Source: Bacillota bacterium
Lineage (GTDB): Bacteria > Bacillota_B > Desulfitobacteriia > Desulfitobacteriales > Desulfitobacteriaceae
DNA length: 6,442 nucleotides
Assembly: GCA_021779415.1 (NCBI GenBank)
Contig: JAJYAS010000211.1
Span: 1-6,442, forward strand
Reading direction: 5' to 3'
The notes under the pieces were generated by a model. The model made no database searches. It was not told the origin of the DNA and was given only the letters and a program-made list of their open reading frames with translations. This document shows positions 5,360 to 6,442 of this stretch, piece by piece. The translations under genes were made by a program, and so were the position numbers. The first letter of the stretch is position 1. The number at the start of each line of letters is the position of its first letter.

Positions 5360-6442
5360 ATGAAAAAAGATATTTTAAAAATCAATAAAGCAGATAACAT
5401 TGTCATTGCTCTGCGAAATCTGAACAAAGGTGAAGTCATTGACGTTGACGGCAAAGAAATAACATTAACTAATGATGTAAATAGAGGCCATAAAATTGCC
5501 AGTCTTGCAATTAATGAGGGGGATAAAGTCGCTAAATACGGTTTTCCCATTGGTTATGCTTTGAAAGATATTTCTGCGGGAGAGCATATTCATACCCATA
5601 ATATAAAAACAAATCTAAAAGGTATCCAAGAATATTCTTATGCCCCTTATTTACCCGAGGCGAAAATAGTTCAGCCAAGGAATCTGAGCTTTCGTGGCTA
5701 TAGGAGAGAAGACGGAAGAGTAGGGATAAGAAATGAGCTCTGGATTGTTCCGACGGTAGGGTGTGTTAATGGAACTGCGGAAAAGATTATCGAAAGGTTT
5801 AAAGAAGAAGTCGGAGAAGTATCCCTAGATAATCTAATGGTCTTAAAGCATAATTATGGTTGTTCTCAACTAGGTGACGATCACCTCAATACAAGAACCA
5901 TCTTAGGAGATGTAGTTAAACACCCGAATGCTGGTGGGGTCCTAGTTCTGGGTTTAGGCTGTGAAAATAATACGATGCCCGAATTCATACAGTCTTTAGG
6001 GCAATTTAACTCCCAAAGAATTAAATTTTTGGTTTCCCAAGAAGTTTCGGATGAAATAGCTGAAGGGGTTAAAATTCTTAAAGAGCTTTATGATCAGATG
6101 GTCAAAGATCTTCGAGAGAAGATCCCTCTCTCTGAACTTAAAGTTGGTTTAAAATGTGGAGCATCAGACGGATTTTCCGGGATAACAGCAAACCCGTTGT
6201 TGGGTAGGTTTACTGATTTTTTAGTATCTCAAGGAGGTACAGCAGTACTGACCGAAGTACCTGAAATGTTCGGAGCGGAAACCCTGCTCATGGATCGAGC
6301 GAAAAATCAAGTTGTTTTTGATAAAATTGTTGCTTTAATTAATGATTTTAAACAATATTTTATTCAATATAAGCAACCAGTGTATGAAAATCCTTCCCCG
6401 GGAAATAAGGCCGGAGGTATTACAACCCTCGAAGATAAGTCG
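5360..6442 (+). CDS. uxaA: Altronate dehydratase UxaA, 3'-truncated by the window edge
   Basis: Iron-dependent dehydratase that converts D-altronate to 2-keto-3-deoxygluconate, feeding KdgK. The frame is open without interruption from the ATG at 5360 to the last base, 361 codons; the family is about 495 residues, so roughly 135 C-terminal residues are missing. An N-terminal SAF domain covers about residues 12-84 and ends in the GEHIHTHN motif (74-81). The D-galactarate dehydratase/altronate hydrolase core follows: FRGYRREDGRVGIRNELWIVPTVGCVN (111-137), HNYGCSQLGDDHLNTRT (164-180), VLGLGCENN (196-204), GLKCGASDGFSGITANPLLGRFTD (263-286) and GGTAVLTEVPEMFGAE (292-307). Cys135, Cys168, Cys201 and Cys266 lie in conserved blocks and may include metal-binding residues. 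Galactarate dehydratase GarD is related, but fusion of the SAF domain to the core and the position after uxaB make altronate the likely substrate. Confidence 0.95.
   Translation, partial: MKKDILKINKADNIVIALRNLNKGEVIDVDGKEITLTNDVNRGHKIASLAINEGDKVAKYGFPIGYALKDISAGEHIHTHNIKTNLKGIQEYSYAPYLPEAKIVQPRNLSFRGYRREDGRVGIRNELWIVPTVGCVNGTAEKIIERFKEEVGEVSLDNLMVLKHNYGCSQLGDDHLNTRTILGDVVKHPNAGGVLVLGLGCENNTMPEFIQSLGQFNSQRIKFLVSQEVSDEIAEGVKILKELYDQMVKDLREKIPLSELKVGLKCGASDGFSGITANPLLGRFTDFLVSQGGTAVLTEVPEMFGAETLLMDRAKNQVVFDKIVALINDFKQYFIQYKQPVYENPSPGNKAGGITTLEDKS

Noticed and set aside
4864..5550. Antisense open frames opposite uxaB and the uxaB-uxaA junction
   Set aside because: They lie opposite conserved coding sequence. 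The hydrophobic C-terminus of the 5326-5550 frame is what reverse-reading AT-rich Lys/Asp/Ile codons produces.

Overview
This window is an ordinary but nicely complete hexuronate (D-galacturonate, and partly D-glucuronate) catabolism cluster. All six genes lie on the + strand. Recurrent AT-rich codon use, strong Shine-Dalgarno sequences (GAGGTG, GGAGG), a consensus-like sigma-A promoter and a LacI-family local regulator suggest a low- to mid-GC Firmicute (Bacillota), possibly a clostridial or Negativicutes-type anaerobe. That placement is an inference from style, not from a marker gene.

Layout: (1) the C-terminal ~343 codons of uronate isomerase uxaC, cut by the left edge (1-1034); (2) the 2-keto-3-deoxy-6-phosphogluconate aldolase gene eda/kdgA (1063-1716); (3) the PfkB-family 2-keto-3-deoxygluconate kinase gene kdgK (1719-2666), almost abutting eda; (4) a LacI-family repressor gene (2722-3723) with its own likely promoter inside the end of kdgK; (5) a 170-base non-coding gap (3724-3893) with CG-centred palindromes, a weak candidate promoter and a long-range inverted repeat; (6) tagaturonate reductase uxaB (3894-5351); (7) altronate dehydratase uxaA (5360-6442), cut by the right edge after 361 codons.

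How the genes work together: UxaC converts D-galacturonate to D-tagaturonate (and D-glucuronate to D-fructuronate). UxaB reduces tagaturonate to D-altronate with NADH, and UxaA dehydrates altronate to 2-keto-3-deoxygluconate (KDG). KdgK phosphorylates KDG to KDPG, and Eda cleaves KDPG to pyruvate and glyceraldehyde-3-phosphate. Every enzymatic step of the galacturonate (Ashwell) route is therefore encoded here. The window holds no uronate transporter, no uxuA/uxuB for the fructuronate branch and no pectin-degrading enzyme.

I found no mobile element, tRNA, rRNA, CRISPR array or plausible new system. The parts worth a second look are regulatory: the promoter inside kdgK, the palindromes before uxaB, and the placement of the regulator between the lower-pathway and the UxaB/UxaA halves.
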